Notes under the pieces: generated by a model
The model's input: the letters and a program-made list of their open reading frames with translations, nothing else
What the model was told of the DNA's origin: nothing
Database searches by the model: none
Shown: positions 35,041 through 46,380 of the stretch, piece after piece
Numbering within the stretch: position 1 is the stretch's first letter
Layout: each line of letters starts with the position of its first letter
NCBI RefSeq assembly: GCF_963678635.1
Contig: NC_087067.1
Location: 8,849,716 to 8,913,715 of the forward strand
Source of the DNA: Symsagittifera roscoffensis
Lineage: Eukaryota > Xenacoelomorpha > Acoela > Convolutidae
Reading direction: 5' to 3'
Length of the DNA: 64,000 nt
Translations under genes and position numbers: made by a program

Positions 35041-35566
35041 TGTTTTTTTTAGGTTGGTTGATGAGCGATAGTAACCAGAAATAAAAAGCTAGAAAAAACA
35101 TAAACGCCAGAAAAAATGGAGGAAATTTTAGTTTAAAAGTTCCGCAGTCTGAAAAAAAAGTAGCCTGAAAAATGAAATTTTCAGCCTAGTTTTTCTCCTC
35201 ACTGAGAGAATTTTTTGGAGTTTTTTAGAAACTGAATCAAGACCGATGAATGTTTAATATGATACCACACATGATCTTCTCTTAAGCTAATCTAAAAAGT
35301 AGAAAAAAACTTCGCCAGTGTTTCGGAGCAAAAAGAAATTTTAGAAATCAACAGACTTTGACTGTGGTCAGAAGCACATAGCACGAAGTGATTTTTTTGA
35401 AAGAAAAGAATTAAAAATAAAACGAAGGTGTCAACTCTAATTACAACTTTAGCAAATTGATTTAGATAAACCAGAGCAAGTTAAGGCAATACAACCCCGG
35501 TTTGAAAAAGAAGAGGAAATCCTTTATAGATCGATGCAATACTCAATTTAGCTTCAGTGCTGAAAC

Positions 35567-35813
35567 CAGGGGCGGATCTAATTTTTTCTCGAGGGGGCGG
35601 GGGCGGATTTTTTTTATTTTGGTCGACCAAATGCTTTCCGAGCTCCCCTCAAATATACTATTATTTGGCGCCCAAGGCGCCTTGATTTTAATGACCGTCG
35701 GCCATACATGGAGATCTCAAAATAGCACAAAGGGGGGACCCTTTGGGTCGATAGGGGGTCAAATCCCTGAAAAAAAGAAGGCATTAATACCCCCCCCCTG
35801 GGTAAATCCGCTG
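35567..35813. mobile_element. hAT-like MITE, copy 2
   Basis: Left end CAGGGGCGGATCTAA and right end matching the inverse of CAGCGGATTTACCC. The interior matches copy 1 read in the opposite direction (CTCGAGGGGGCGGGGG, GGCGCC, GACCCTTTGGG). The target duplication is not clear. A plus-strand frame at 35502-35894 runs through it and is spurious. Confidence 0.75.
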
Positions 35814-36113
35814 GTGACTAAAACATTGATCAATAAGAGTTTTTCATCAATGCATCAACTTAATATCAGAAACAAATTTGCTTTTCTTTTTTAGAAAATA
35901 TCCAGTTATATAAAATTACATACTACTTGCGATTGCTGATAAATATTCCACGCAAACGCCAAACGTCACAGCAAATGGTCTTAGAGCTAAATTGCCACCT
36001 GCCAGAATCCTATACAGAGAGGACATTTTACCGTTAGAGCAGCGGAGAAACATTGATTTCCTCTGCGATTTCAAGCCGAGGCCGAGCTTGTTTTAACTAA
36101 GATTTGATTAATT

Positions 36114-36119
36114 TTTATT
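36114..36119 (-). terminator. Candidate polyadenylation signal of the RNF217-like gene
   Basis: AATAAA on the minus strand, 52 bases downstream of the stop codon at 36171. Confidence 0.4.
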
Positions 36120-36170
36120 TTTGTCATTCGTCTTGTAATTTTTAGGATTAATGATCGCTGACAGTTATGA

Positions 36171-36334
36171 TCATGCAGGCACAATTTGTTCCTGAGTTTG
36201 TGCTTTGCAGCAGATTTTAGCAGACGACATGAATAGCAGAATGGGCAGGAATGAGATCACGAGGAATGGGAGTACAGCTAATACTAATACTCCCACCACA
36301 ATGAAACACGGGAGCAGAACCAACTTCTTCGCGG
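36171..36334 (-). CDS. RNF217: RNF217-like exon 4: C-terminal membrane segment and stop
   Basis: The acceptor (T-rich tract ending TTTTAG) lies just before 36334. The exon starts with CC, which completes a TCC codon with the single T left by the RING2 exon. It encodes about 53 residues: AKKLVLLPCFIVVGVLVLAV and a further hydrophobic run, then CCKAQTQEQIVPA and a TGA at 36171-36173. The hydrophobic span of about 34 residues is long enough for one or two membrane helices, as at the C-terminus of RNF217, and suggests a tail-anchored ligase with the RING domains in the cytosol. Only one copy of this exon exists in the window. Confidence 0.8.
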
Positions 36335-37021
36335 CTAAAACAAAAAAAATTGAACCTAAAAAATTAATTAAAAAATGCATGCAATTCTTAACCATCAGGG
36401 ACAAAACGGTGGTTCTCCGTTGGAAAAGAGAAGCTCGTATGTGGGTACTTCAACATGTGAAAGAATAATAGTCTTATTCTATCTAAATTTTAGAAAAAAA
36501 AACTGAACCATTTTGTCAAATTCAGAAGTTTTGTCAGATATAACCAATTATAGCTGAAAATGCTAAATCTAGACCTAAGAAACAATTTAAAACGGAACAT
36601 CCCTATGTCAGAAGACCTTGGATGTACACACTACATCGTGGCAAAAACTCAACAAAAAGGAAATTTAAGGATTCAAAAGCTGTCTAAAAAAATTCAATGT
36701 ATTTTTTTTATTTCATTATAATTATTTTATTATCAATTAGTTAATCATCATGCCAAAATTTGGAGCAAAACTTTTTGGAGCTCTCCTAAATTGACTTTTT
36801 CTCAAATGCTCTATCACCAGAGAGTTTCAAATTTGGCGAAAAAATATACTCTGTGGGCAAATTGATTAAAAGTTGAGCCAAAAAAGCGTCTTTTGGAAAA
36901 ATTATTTAGACTTGGGTGGCCAAAAAGTGATGGAAAATCGTCCCTTAGGATTATGGTGTCAAAAAAGCAGTGAGTTTTTGTCAATAAGAGACCAAAAATG
37001 TGGTCTTACAGAAGCCCGTAG

Positions 37022-37081
37022 ATTCTGACTATGATTCTGACTATGATTCTGACTATGATTCTGACTATGATTCTAGCCGTG
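37022..37081. repeat. 12-bp minisatellite, four units
   Basis: GATTCTGACTAT repeated four times, then a variant. The duplicate at about 46243-46290 has three units. It lies in the intron 3' of RING2. Confidence 0.9.
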
Positions 37082-37172
37082 AATCTGGCAATGATTCTAG
37101 TAGCAGACAATAGTCAATTCGAAAAAGCATGTGCAGTTATTTGTCATTAAGAAAAAAAATGTGTGCTCTTAC

Positions 37173-37386
37173 AATAGACCATGATTCTGACCGCGTTCCT
37201 TTTGACCCTTGACTCCGGATACAATAAAGTGGGACATCCGACAATGCTGTACTTGTCGTAGTGATCCCCCACCAGCATCCGGTAGACCACACCCCCTTTG
37301 AAGGCCCTGCCACACTTGTAGCAGAAATCAGTCTTGCACCTCGTGCACTTCATATGCGTGCAACCGCCATCACGCTGAATATTGAT
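37173..37386 (-). CDS. RNF217: RNF217-like exon 3a: RING2 domain, downstream copy
   Basis: Acceptor TTTTTTTGCAG ends before 37386 and donor GTAAGA follows 37173. The 214 bases encode INIQRDGGCTHMKCTRCKTD, then FCYKCG, GDHYDKYSIVGC and ESRVKRNAVRIMVY plus one base. The cysteine in GGCTHMKC occupies the position of the catalytic cysteine of RBR ligases. Zinc ligands C-x4-C...C-x2-C are intact. It differs from copy 3b by one residue (Val/Ile in ESRVKRN). The phase joins to exon 4. Confidence 0.88.
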
Positions 37387-37933
37387 CTGCAAAAAAATTA
37401 TACACGCTTTTGCCTAATAAATAATAATCATCGTTGTTGTTTCAGTAACAATCATGATTTCAAAAAAAAAAGAAAAAAATTGAACAGTGTTTTTTTCCTT
37501 CCAGATACATATTAGCCAAAACGTAATTAAAAGCGTTTTTATTTCCAAATAGATCAAATTATCACCCTTTCTCCGAATTTTTGGTTCCGTAACTCCGAAT
37601 AAGCAAATTTACCTGAAGTCATTTAATCGGTCGACCACCCAAAATTTACCCCTTTGCTAATCAATTTGTCGACCTATGAGAGGATGATACCTTTGTCGAA
37701 GCCTTCCTCCTGAACTACATCTTACTCGGATCTAGAAAAATCCTAGATCCACACTCTGACCTTAATTTACCAAATTTTGATTTGGTTGATTTTCTTTTGT
37801 GTTTTTTATCCTGAGCATATGCTTTCAAAATGCCTGAGTTTGCTTTAAAACTGCTAATTAGGTTTCAAAAATGGACGTCGTGACATTAGCTCAGGGGTGG
37901 CATTTGAAGAGGGATAAAAACTGTTGCAGCTAC

Positions 37934-38263
37934 CTGGCATTTAGGACATTTCTGGGCATTAGGGTTCCAGTCAGTGTCCAGAGTTGCTCGCCACTCACTG
38001 AAAGTGTTGTCTGGTCTCTGATATTCTTTACAATTTTTGCCCTTATGAGACGGAGAGTGGCAGTAAAAGCACCAATTTAGCCCACACTGGCTGCATATAA
38101 CATCCAGTGAGGCCTCGGAAGATTGGGGTTTGGTTTTGTTTGGAGTCACTTTTTCCAGGAAGTCGCAGCGGGGACACAGTTTCTCGTTCTTCTTCAGGTT
38201 TGCAATCAGAAGAAGACGAGCAAGCACTTTTTTCGTTTTGTCGTCAAGACAATCGAGGAGGTC
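37934..38263 (-). CDS. RNF217: RNF217-like exon 2a: IBR domain, downstream copy
   Basis: Acceptor TTAATTACAG ends before 38263 and donor GTAGCT follows 37934. The 330 bases (110 codons, phase 0 at the start) begin DLLDCLDDKTKK and contain KLCPRC, CSQCGLNWCFYCHSPSHKGK and QKCPKCQ, the cysteine/histidine pattern of an IBR domain plus the first pair of RING2 ligands. It differs from copy 2b by a few residues (Leu/Phe at the third position, Thr/Ile and Ile/Val further on). It joins CPKCQ to INIQRDGG of exon 3. Confidence 0.88.
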
Positions 38264-38510
38264 CTGTAATTAAAATTTGCAATGTTACTCAAAAAATGTA
38301 AAACTGGAATAACTTTTATTGATTTTTTTTAGCTTTCTTCATCAATTATACCACAACTTTTTGTATTTTAGACCAAAATTTCTGGTCTCATAAAATAAAA
38401 GACGAAAAAAAGTCTTTGGTCTCATAAAATAAAAGTTAGTTAGTTTCTTTGGTTCAAAATGTTTGATTGTTCATAGTTTGAACAACTCGTTTAATTTTAT
38501 AGTTATATAT

Positions 38511-39044
38511 GTATTTATCAGATACTCATTTTGAATAAATTGAAGATAGTAGTCACGAGATAACTAAACTCAATAAGTGGAAAGATCCAATAAATCAAAT
38601 TGATATATTTTTAGCGCTTTTTACCAGACCAGCAATTTACCAGATAGCTTAAATTAGGGCCTTTTATCATATTAAACATGCATTGAACACCCATGGGTTT
38701 TAATCGATTACAAAGGATTTCCGCGACAAAAACAAACAATTATAATTAATTACACATAAGAAATTCAGACCATCGATCCATAACAATTGATAAAAACCCA
38801 TTTTTTAGAAATAAAACTGATTGTTTTGCGGCAAGTTTGTTGTCTTAAATGGGGAGCTTAATTGGGGGGAAGGGAATGTATCTCATGATGTTAAAACAAA
38901 AAAATATTCCATTCTCAGTAGAGTAGTCTAGTTCAGCGACAAACATCACTCATTTTCTCGCAAGTTAGACAAAAACGGAATAACAAAGATAAAATAATCA
39001 AGTCTCATCTTGAAATTGAAGAGGTTACACCGAACAGTAAAATA
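38511..39044. other. Intron sequence, no feature seen
   Basis: AT-rich sequence between block R copy 1 and the satellite array. It has no partner in the second duplicate, where it appears deleted. Confidence 0.5.
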
Positions 39045-41552
39045 AAAATTTTACTGTAAAAGAAAAAATCAATACATATGTAGTGTAGAGGTTTTATTAT
39101 GAATCTAAAACATGTTTATTACTTTTATTATAATTGTGTAACGTCGTATGACTCTCAAGGGCAACATTATAGTGACCGTACATTAAAACAAAACTTAGCA
39201 GAAAAAATCAATACAGATGTTGTGTAGAGGTTATACTATGAATCTAAAACATGTTTATTACTTTTATTATAATTGTGTAACGTCGTATGGCTCTCAAGGG
39301 CAACATTATAGTGACCGTACATTAAAACAAAACTTAGCAGAAAAAATCAATACAGATGTAGTGTAGAGGTTATATTATGAATCTAAAACATGTATATTAC
39401 TTTTATTATAATTGTGTAACGTCGTATGGCTCTCAAGGGCAACATTATAGTGACCGTACATTAAAACAAAACTTAGCAGAAAAAATCAATACAGATGTAG
39501 TGTAGAGGTTATATTATGAATCTAAAACATGTTTATTACTTTTATTATAATTGTGTAACGTCGTATGGCTCTCAAGGGCAACATTATAGTGACCGTACAT
39601 TAAAACAAAACTTAGCAGAAAAAATCAATACAGATGTTGTGTAGAGGTTATATTATGAATCTAAAACATGTTTATTACTTTTATTATAATTGTGTAACGT
39701 CGTATGGCTCTCAAGGGCAACATTATAATGACCGTACATTAAAACAAAACTTAGCAGAAAAAATCAATACAGATGTAGTGTAGAGGTTATATTATGAATC
39801 TAAAACATGTTTATTACTTTTATCATAATTGTGTAACGTCGTATGGCTCTCAAGGGCAACATTATAGTGACCGTACATTAAAACAAAACTTAGCAGAAAA
39901 AATCAATACAGATGTAGTGTAGAGGTTATATTATGAATCTAAAACATGTTTATTACTTTTATTATAATTGTGTAACGTCGTATGGCTCTCAAGGGCAACA
40001 TTATAGTGACCGTACATTAAAACAAAACTTAGCAGAAAAAATCAATACAGATGTTGTGTAGAGGTTATATTATGATTCTAAAACATGTTTATTACTTTTA
40101 TTATAATTGTGTAACGTCGTATGGCTCTCAAGGGCAACATTATAATGACCGTACATTAAAACAAAACTTAGCAGAAAAAATCAATACAGATGTAGTGTAG
40201 AGGTTATATTATGAATCTAAAACATGTTTATTACTTTTATCATAATTGTGTAACGTCGTATGGCTCTCAAGGGCAACATTATAGTGACCGTACATTAAAA
40301 CAAAACTTAGCAGAAAAAATCAATACAGATGTTGTGTAGAGGTTATATTATGAATCTAAAACATGTTTAATACTTTTATTATAATTGTGTAACGTCGTAT
40401 GGCTCTTAAGGGCAACAATATAGTGACCGTACATTAAAACAAAACTTAGCAGAAAAAATCAATACAGATGTAGTGTAGAGGTTATATTATGAATCTAAAA
40501 CATGTTTATTACTTTTATTATAATTGTGTAACGTCGTATGGCTCTCAAGGGCAACATTATAGTGACCGTACATTAAAACAAAACTTAGCAGAAAAAATCA
40601 ATTCAGATGTAGTGTAGAGGTTATATTATGAATCTAAAACATGTTTATTACTTTTATTATAATTGTGTAACGTCGTATGGCTCTCAAGGGCAAAATTATA
40701 GTGACCGTACATTAAAACAAAACTTAGCAGAAAAAATCAATTCAGATGTTGTGTAGAGGTTATATTATGAATCTAAAACATGTTTATTACTTTTATTATA
40801 ATTGTGTAACGTCGTATGGCTCTCAAGGGCAACATTATAGTGACCGTACATTAAAACAAAACTTAGCAGAAAGAATCAATACAGATGTAGTGTAGAGGTT
40901 ATATTATGAATCTAAAACATGTTTATTACTTTTATTATAATTGTGTAACGTCGTATGGCTCTCAAGGGCAACATTATAGTGACCGTACATTAAAACAAAA
41001 CTTAGCAGAAAAAATCAATACAGATGTTGTGTAGAGGTTATATTATGAATCTAAAACATGTTTAATACTTTTATTATAATTGTGTAACGTCGTATGGCTC
41101 TCAAGGGCAACATTATAGTGACCGTACATTAAAACAAAACTTAGCAGAAAAAATCAATACAGATGTAGTGTAGAGGTTATATTATGAATCTAAAACATGT
41201 TTATTACTTTTATTATAATTGTGTAACGTCGTATGGCTCTCAAGGGCAACATTATAGTGACCGTACATTAAAACAAAACTTAGCAGAAAAAATCAATACA
41301 GATGTTGTGTAGAGGTTATATTATGAATCTAAAACATGTTTATTACTTTTATTATAATTGTGTAACGTCGTATGGCTCTCAAGGGCAACATTATAGTGAC
41401 CGTACATTAAAACAAAACTTAGCAGAAAAAATCAATACAGATGTAGTGTAGAGGTTATATTATGAATCTAAAACATGTTTAAAACTTTTATTATAAAATT
41501 TGTGTAACGTCGTATGGCTCTCAAGGGCAACATTATAGTGACCGTAAATTTA
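39045..41552. repeat. 139-bp satellite, 18 tandem copies
   Basis: The ATGAATCTAAAACATG phrase recurs at 39099, 39238, 39377 and then every 139 bases to 41462: 18 copies with no length change until the last. Copies differ by single substitutions such as GTAGTG/GTTGTG and TTATTAT/TTATCAT. Only the first and last are visibly diverged. Each monomer contains a 42-codon plus-strand frame, broken by stops in units 10, 15 and 18. It lies in an intron of the RNF217-like gene. Confidence 0.97.
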
Positions 41553-42650
41553 ACGTACAGCCAGTAGCTAGCGTGATTGTAGTGTGTTAAAATTGATTCT
41601 CTTTTTTTTTAATGCAGGCGAAAATATTAAGAAGTAGTGCAATGGCACATTTCTACAAGGCACAGTCAAATACGGATTCAGTCTATCGCGGCCCAGAAGA
41701 TTTTTGGCATGGACCATCCTTGGAACCCCTGTTCTATGAGAGGATTGCATCCAGAGATTTCATTTAACTGTTATCGCAAAGAAGATATCGAGTAAGAAGA
41801 CCTTCTCAATGACAATCTTTTCTCATAAAACGTTTACCCTACTTTGCACAGAGAAGCAAGCGGCACGAACAGAACAGGAGACAGGGAACAAAGAAACCCT
41901 TAATTCTTTCATTGGATGGCTACTCATAGTGAAAGACTACTCTGTTATGACTAATCTCGGGCCTTACTTTAGCCATTACGTATCAAAGCTACTTACGTAT
42001 AAAGGAATCTTCTTCAAATAAGATGGTCGTTTCTGCACAGTTAAGGGCGCTAATCTTGTATTCGATGAAGGAATCTAATCAAGAAAAACAATTGGATTTA
42101 TTTCTTAGAACCTTTGTCCCAAACCCAGTGAGCGAGTAAGTCTGTGTGGATCGCTTCTCTAATTTTCCGACGGTTCAAATAACTTGACGTACAACCGCAG
42201 CAGCAAAAAAAAAGAAATCGTAGAAAACTGAACTAAATTAAATGCGATTTCCAGTGTGAGAAGAGCGAACCAGGGGTCAGGTTTTGTGGCAAAAGCAATA
42301 AGCGAAATCTGTAAAAAAAAAACAGTATTTTAGTTAGTATTTTTAGTATTTAGTTATTATTTTATTAGCAGGTAATCACTGAGCCACAGGTCTGGTGTAA
42401 CGGTGCATTAAAACGTTTCAACCAAAAACTAATGATATGTTCAATCCAAAAGCGAAAACCAGCGTTTAAATTGATAGTAATTGAAACTATGTACAATATA
42501 GTAACTACAATTCAGTCGATGGGAGATACACGGTTCGAAGCGCATTTCGATAGAAAAACGAATACTGTTTGGCACATGAAAACTCGCAACGCATCATTGG
42601 CAAACTTTTGATGGCAGCATGTTTTCTTTGCGATAAATCGGAACAAGAAA
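41553..42650. other. Unassigned DNA with short open pieces
   Basis: Several plus-strand pieces are preceded by acceptor-like sequences (before 41619, 41852 and 42040) and one is followed by a GTAAGT (about 42136). One piece reads NSFIGWLLIVKDYSVMTNLG. None forms a long frame and no family is recognised. Base composition is less AT-rich than the surroundings, which suggests a decayed gene or mobile element in the plus orientation, probably the same unit as the frames at 42651-44122. Confidence 0.3.
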
Positions 42651-43569
42651 ATGTTTTCTGTACAAGTTATGCAAGATTACGGACGATCAGATGAGAAATT
42701 CACCATGGGCGTGTTCGATAGGGCGAAACACTCCTTGGCTCCGAGTGCTTCAACCCAACGAACCTTGACGAATAAGAACAGCAACTTGACGCTAAATGGA
42801 GCACTAGTGTTGGATTGTCACAGAACAGATTATATAACTTTTCGGAAAACCAAGGATGGAATAAAATCGAATTCGTACTTTGAAGAGCTCAGAGACAAAG
42901 TTGTTCGGGAAACTGACCGTATATTTACTTTGGTTTCAGAAAAAATTATTCGAAACTTTGACATCTCGATAAATATAGGCACTCAGTCCAAGTCGCGAAC
43001 AACCAGGTTAGCAATCAAGATCAGCCTGAAATTTCTGAGCCGTGATGCAAGGAAAACATCAGAGCTGACAGCATCGTCCGAATTACAGCCGCGAAGATCG
43101 GATCAAAACTACAGCAGATCGTCAGCAACCAACGACGGTTCGGACAATCACATTAGTTTCGACAGCTCGTCGGATGGTCACACCACAGACAGTTAAAACA
43201 GTGCCTCACTCGAGTTCCGAAGACGGTAGTGTCTCACGTAAGGAGGCAGCTCCCGAAGTCAGGCCAGCGAGCCCAGTTATGCTATTTTCGACGGACGAGG
43301 CAGAGGAAGAGGAATATGACCAGACGAGCGGTCAGGGGTCGTTTGAGATGGACACTCAGGACCCTCTAACACCTGAGGTAGAACTCAACTCGGCGAGGAA
43401 GAGAGCGATATAGAGATGGAAGGCCTGAGTAAACCTTCGCCAAGTGCCGGGGCAGTAAACAGAAGGGATTCGGTGAAGAAACACCGAAAACAGCAGTAAC
43501 CCGACGCAACACAAGACCGTTACGGGAAAGTCGACCGCCAAAGGTTCTGGGAGATTGATTTTGTGCAGT
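42651..43569 (+). pseudogene. Plus-strand frames, probably the end of a retroelement pol
   Basis: A 181-codon frame (42651-43196) overlaps a 79-codon frame (43174-43413). A third short frame after it ends TRRNTRPLRESRPPKVLGD before a TGA at about 43558. Acidic, Ser-rich sequence followed by an RRxTRxxRxxRPPxxLGD-type stretch is typical of the tail after integrase in Ty3/gypsy pol. The frames are out of phase with each other. The first frame matches nothing I know. This would be the remains of an older plus-strand element into which element B inserted. Confidence 0.35.
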
Positions 43570-43801
43570 ATCAAAAAATACAAATAGAATCAATGCAGTC
43601 TCACAGCAAAATACATCTTAGGAGGAGCGAAACGTCTCGCCAAGAATTACGCCGTGCATGGTGTTACGAACTGCGAGCCGAGCGCGTGGTGGTAGCAATG
43701 TCATTGTTCGGGAGAGAAAGAAACCGAAAACCAGCAGCCCATCAAAAGAGATAACGAGTTAGAAGAAGCGCTGCGCTGAGGACACCTGCTTTGATAGGGT
43801 C

Positions 43802-44122
43802 ATGTGTCGGTTCTACTCGGGGAGTGATTATGTCCAAGATGATATCCTGTGGCCGGATGGGGACGTATCTGGACGTTTTGTGGATGTGTTGGACAAATCT
43901 AAGCGAATTGTCAAGCTTACATTAGATATAACCTCTGTGATTGATTCGCATGGCGTCGCAATCGATAGTTTTAGATTGCAGTCCCTTTACCAAGGGTTAG
44001 AGGAAGTGATTTGCAATAGCCAGGAAGAACCCCAACCCAGGGAGGTTAGTCGATATCGCTCAAGCCGAGATCCAACGAACGCGAATATCAATTCACAAGG
44101 CAGGAAGAAAATTGATCAATAG
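43802..44122 (+). CDS. Plus-strand ORF of unknown nature (copy 1)
   Basis: A 106-codon frame: SGSDYVQDDILWPDGDVSGR, then an LDITSVIDSHGVAIDSF-type region and a Ser/Arg-rich tail. No family is recognised. The same frame is present in the duplicate (47900-48214). It ends about 100 bases before the element B LTR. It may belong to the older plus-strand element or to a decayed gene. Conservation between copies reflects recent duplication and is not evidence of function. Confidence 0.3.
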   Translation: MCRFYSGSDYVQDDILWPDGDVSGRFVDVLDKSKRIVKLTLDITSVIDSHGVAIDSFRLQSLYQGLEEVICNSQEEPQPREVSRYRSSRDPTNANINSQGRKKIDQ

Positions 44123-44218
44123 GATCGGGTTGGAATCAGTGGTGTGAGTACCAATAACAAGGAGGATCAGAAGTGCTACGCCGGTTAAGTAATTGGAGCG
44201 CCAGGCACGATAGTGCAG

Positions 44219-44448
44219 TAACAAGGAATGATAAAACGATGGCTGTTAAATGATGAATTGACTGTATTCTAGTTCGCATAAATAAGAGAGTGAACTAGAG
44301 GTCAACGCATAACAGCTAGACAGTTCTAGGCTGATTGACAGGCAGGTACCAAACTCACACTTAATTATAGTGTGAGAACTCTCAGAGATAAGTAGATAAA
44401 GAAATAGCAACTAGGATGAATGACAACTGAACATTGTAGCCCCTGACA
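44219..44448 (-). repeat. LTR of truncated element B copy
   Basis: A 230-bp LTR that appears identical to 48311-48540. It shares GTTAAATGATGAATTG, which distinguishes the 3' LTR from the 5' LTR (GTTAAATACTGAATTG). Confidence 0.95.
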
Positions 44449-44778
44449 TTTCCGTATGGATGTAAAATTTAAATACATAGTAATTTAAATTTATTATAAT
44501 AATTAATAATATTCAACCTGCCGCCTCAACTAACACAATACAACAAACTTGAGTTTTAGGCTTATGGCCATCCCTCTCCCTGGGTAACGAGTTTTAAATG
44601 AGTTTTAAATAAGGTTCACTTTCCTTCTCCCCCTGGATGTTTTCCTTTTTGTTCCGCCCCTTGGATATTTTCGATCATGACTCCTCCCATTTTATCTACT
44701 GGCTTTCTTCTTCTGGTACTCCTTCTGGTCCCCGAGCTTTCACTTTGACTGCCAGATTCGACGTCTTTTTCTTGGCTA

Positions 44779-45426
44779 CTATTCATAAGGCATTCTCTCG
44801 CCGCTAACGCCGGTCGGTCTTGGCTCCCCTTTCCTTAGTTTCTGTCCCCCTTTTCCTCGCCTCGCTTTCGTCCCTCTAGTTTTTGCTCTTGCTCCCGTTC
44901 CATGTTCTGCTACTGCTGTACTGCCGCTTGGGCCTTGTCCCGCCGCAATCGCTTCATGTCTCGCTAACACTTCTATTGGCAATCGTGCAGGGATAATATT
45001 TAGTGGCTGGTAATCTTCACTATCCGAACTGTCAGACTGGAAGGTGGCTACCGACACTTTTTTCATAGCCTTTGGTCTTTTTGATTTCGGGCTTTCGACT
45101 ACCCCTTTCTTTGCGCTCGATAACATCTCCTTGAGCGTAGCCAGCTTCAGTTTCTTGGGAAGTATGGGTTTTTGCTTTTCTGCCACTGCACTTTTCCTAA
45201 GAACAGATCCGTTTTTTAGCTTGATAGCATGTTTGGATTCAGAGATAACATTAGATTTTAAGAGTTTGTACCGATTTAGGGTCTTGCTGGTTGTACGCTG
45301 GTACAGGTGGCGTGCGCCTCCACTCCCTTGGACGTTAGGGCCAGTGTCTTTACTCCCTTGGATTTTCGGGGCAACTCCTGATCCCTCCCCTGGACACGTG
45401 TCCATTTGCTGATCGCTATCAAGCAT
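44779..45426 (-). pseudogene. pol tail ORF, truncated copy of element B
   Basis: 215 codons matching the 48708-49517 ORF until a 1-base difference (TTAG versus TTG near 44837) shifts the frame, changing the end and removing the RRSTRRRKP tail. Confidence 0.7.
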
Positions 45427-45504
45427 GATAGGGGCCCTTCTTAAAGATGGAGCGTATGTCAGATCGGACCTTTCCTCCCATTTCGAGTGCTGAGGGAATT
45501 CAAT

Positions 45505-46194
45505 TTAACTCAACTCAGGATCATTTTCGTCTAAACACAAACATTTTTGTTTTAAGACGTTCTTCCAATTCAAATTTTTCAAACTTGGTTTTTTCGTAAG
45601 ATTGCGTAAAACGCTGGTAGCCTCCCGGCCGTGGTGGGCTTCAAAAGGTGTTAATTTAGTAGTTGCATTTTTGGAAAATCGTAGCGCGCCTAGCGCTTTA
45701 TCGACCATCGATTCTAGAGACTTATGCTCTTTGTCAGTCGCATAGGTTAGGACAAAATTCTTCAAACTCCCTATTGTCCGTTCATCGGACCCCGTGCCTC
45801 GATGATCGTTCACTGGTGAGTACAATAGCTCGATGCCTTCGCTGTTACAGAAGCTTTTAAACGTATTAGATGTAAAACATGATCCCTGATCAACGTGTAT
45901 TTTCCGGGGTACTCCATGTTGAGTTATGTATTTATCGAGAAATTTTAAGACTCTATCTGACGTGTTAGTGGTAGTAACCATTGCTGATGGCCACCTTGAG
46001 AACCGGTCCGTAGCAACCAAGACATATTTCTTACTCTCGTTCAAGTAGTTTATTGGTCCCCAGAAATCCAATTGTATACATTCATTGGGTTCCCTTGGTT
46101 CAGGGACCTTCCCCATGTCACCCTTGGGTAATAACGATTTTAGATTCTTACCCGCTTCCGTGCATTGCTGACAGTACGTGGCCTTTGCTGCCAA
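45505..46194 (-). pseudogene. Integrase fragment, truncated copy of element B
   Basis: 229 codons matching the last part of 49596-50789, including LDFWGP, HVDQGSCFTS and SDERTIGSLK. It ends at the same in-frame TAA as the other copy, showing that stop predates the duplication. Confidence 0.85.
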
Positions 46195-46380
46195 ACTTTT
46201 GTCAATAAGAGACCAAAAATGTGGTCTTACAGAAGCCCGTAGATTCTGACTATGATTCTGACTATGATTCTGACTATGATTCTAGCCGTGAATCTGGCAA
46301 TGATTCTAGTAGCAGACCATAGTCAATTCGAAAAAGCATGTGCAGTTATTTGTCATTAAGAAAACAAAGTGTGCCCTTAC

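Larger units (their letters stand above)
36975..38510. repeat. Duplicated block R, copy 1 (IBR and RING2 exons with their intron)
   Basis: Nearly identical to 46198-47763. Differences are scattered substitutions, a ~55-bp insertion in copy 2 near 46985-47040, and one fewer 12-bp minisatellite unit in copy 2. The left edge is sharp (TTTTGTCAATAAGAG); the right edge is near TTTTATAGTTATAT. Confidence 0.95.
43688..46198. repeat. Duplicated block P, copy 1
   Basis: Nearly identical to 47797-50287: the plus-strand frame with SGSDYVQDDILWPDGDVSGR, the flank of element B, its 3' LTR, and pol as far as the integrase finger. The right edge (GCCAAAC then TTTTGTC) is an abrupt switch into block R, the tandem-duplication junction. 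Confidence 0.95.
44219..46198 (-). mobile_element. Truncated copy of element B
   Basis: Contains the 3' LTR (44219-44448), the pol tail ORF and the integrase core, then is cut off at 46198 inside the sequence encoding LAAKATYCQQC. It is the part of element B included in the tandem duplication. Confidence 0.93.

Noticed and set aside
35502-35894. Plus-strand 130-codon ORF
   Set aside because: It runs through both ends of a MITE and has no domain.
37026-37112. Plus-strand exon encoding an Asp-Ser-Asp-Tyr repeat after an acceptor-like CTTACAG
   Set aside because: It is a 12-bp minisatellite with variable copy number in the intron of the minus-strand gene, with no partner exons.
39090-39101. 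AGAGG upstream of ATG in the satellite as a bacterial ribosome-binding site, i.e. bacterial DNA
   Set aside because: The surrounding sequence is an animal gene intron, and three units carry stops. It is a chance motif.
39045-41552. CRISPR array
   Set aside because: The whole 139-bp monomer is repeated and there are no unique spacers. The context is an animal intron.
45044-45412. Plus-strand 122-codon ORF, also at 49135-49503
   Set aside because: It is antisense to the element B pol tail ORF, which has the expected basic motif and position. Its duplication only reflects block P.
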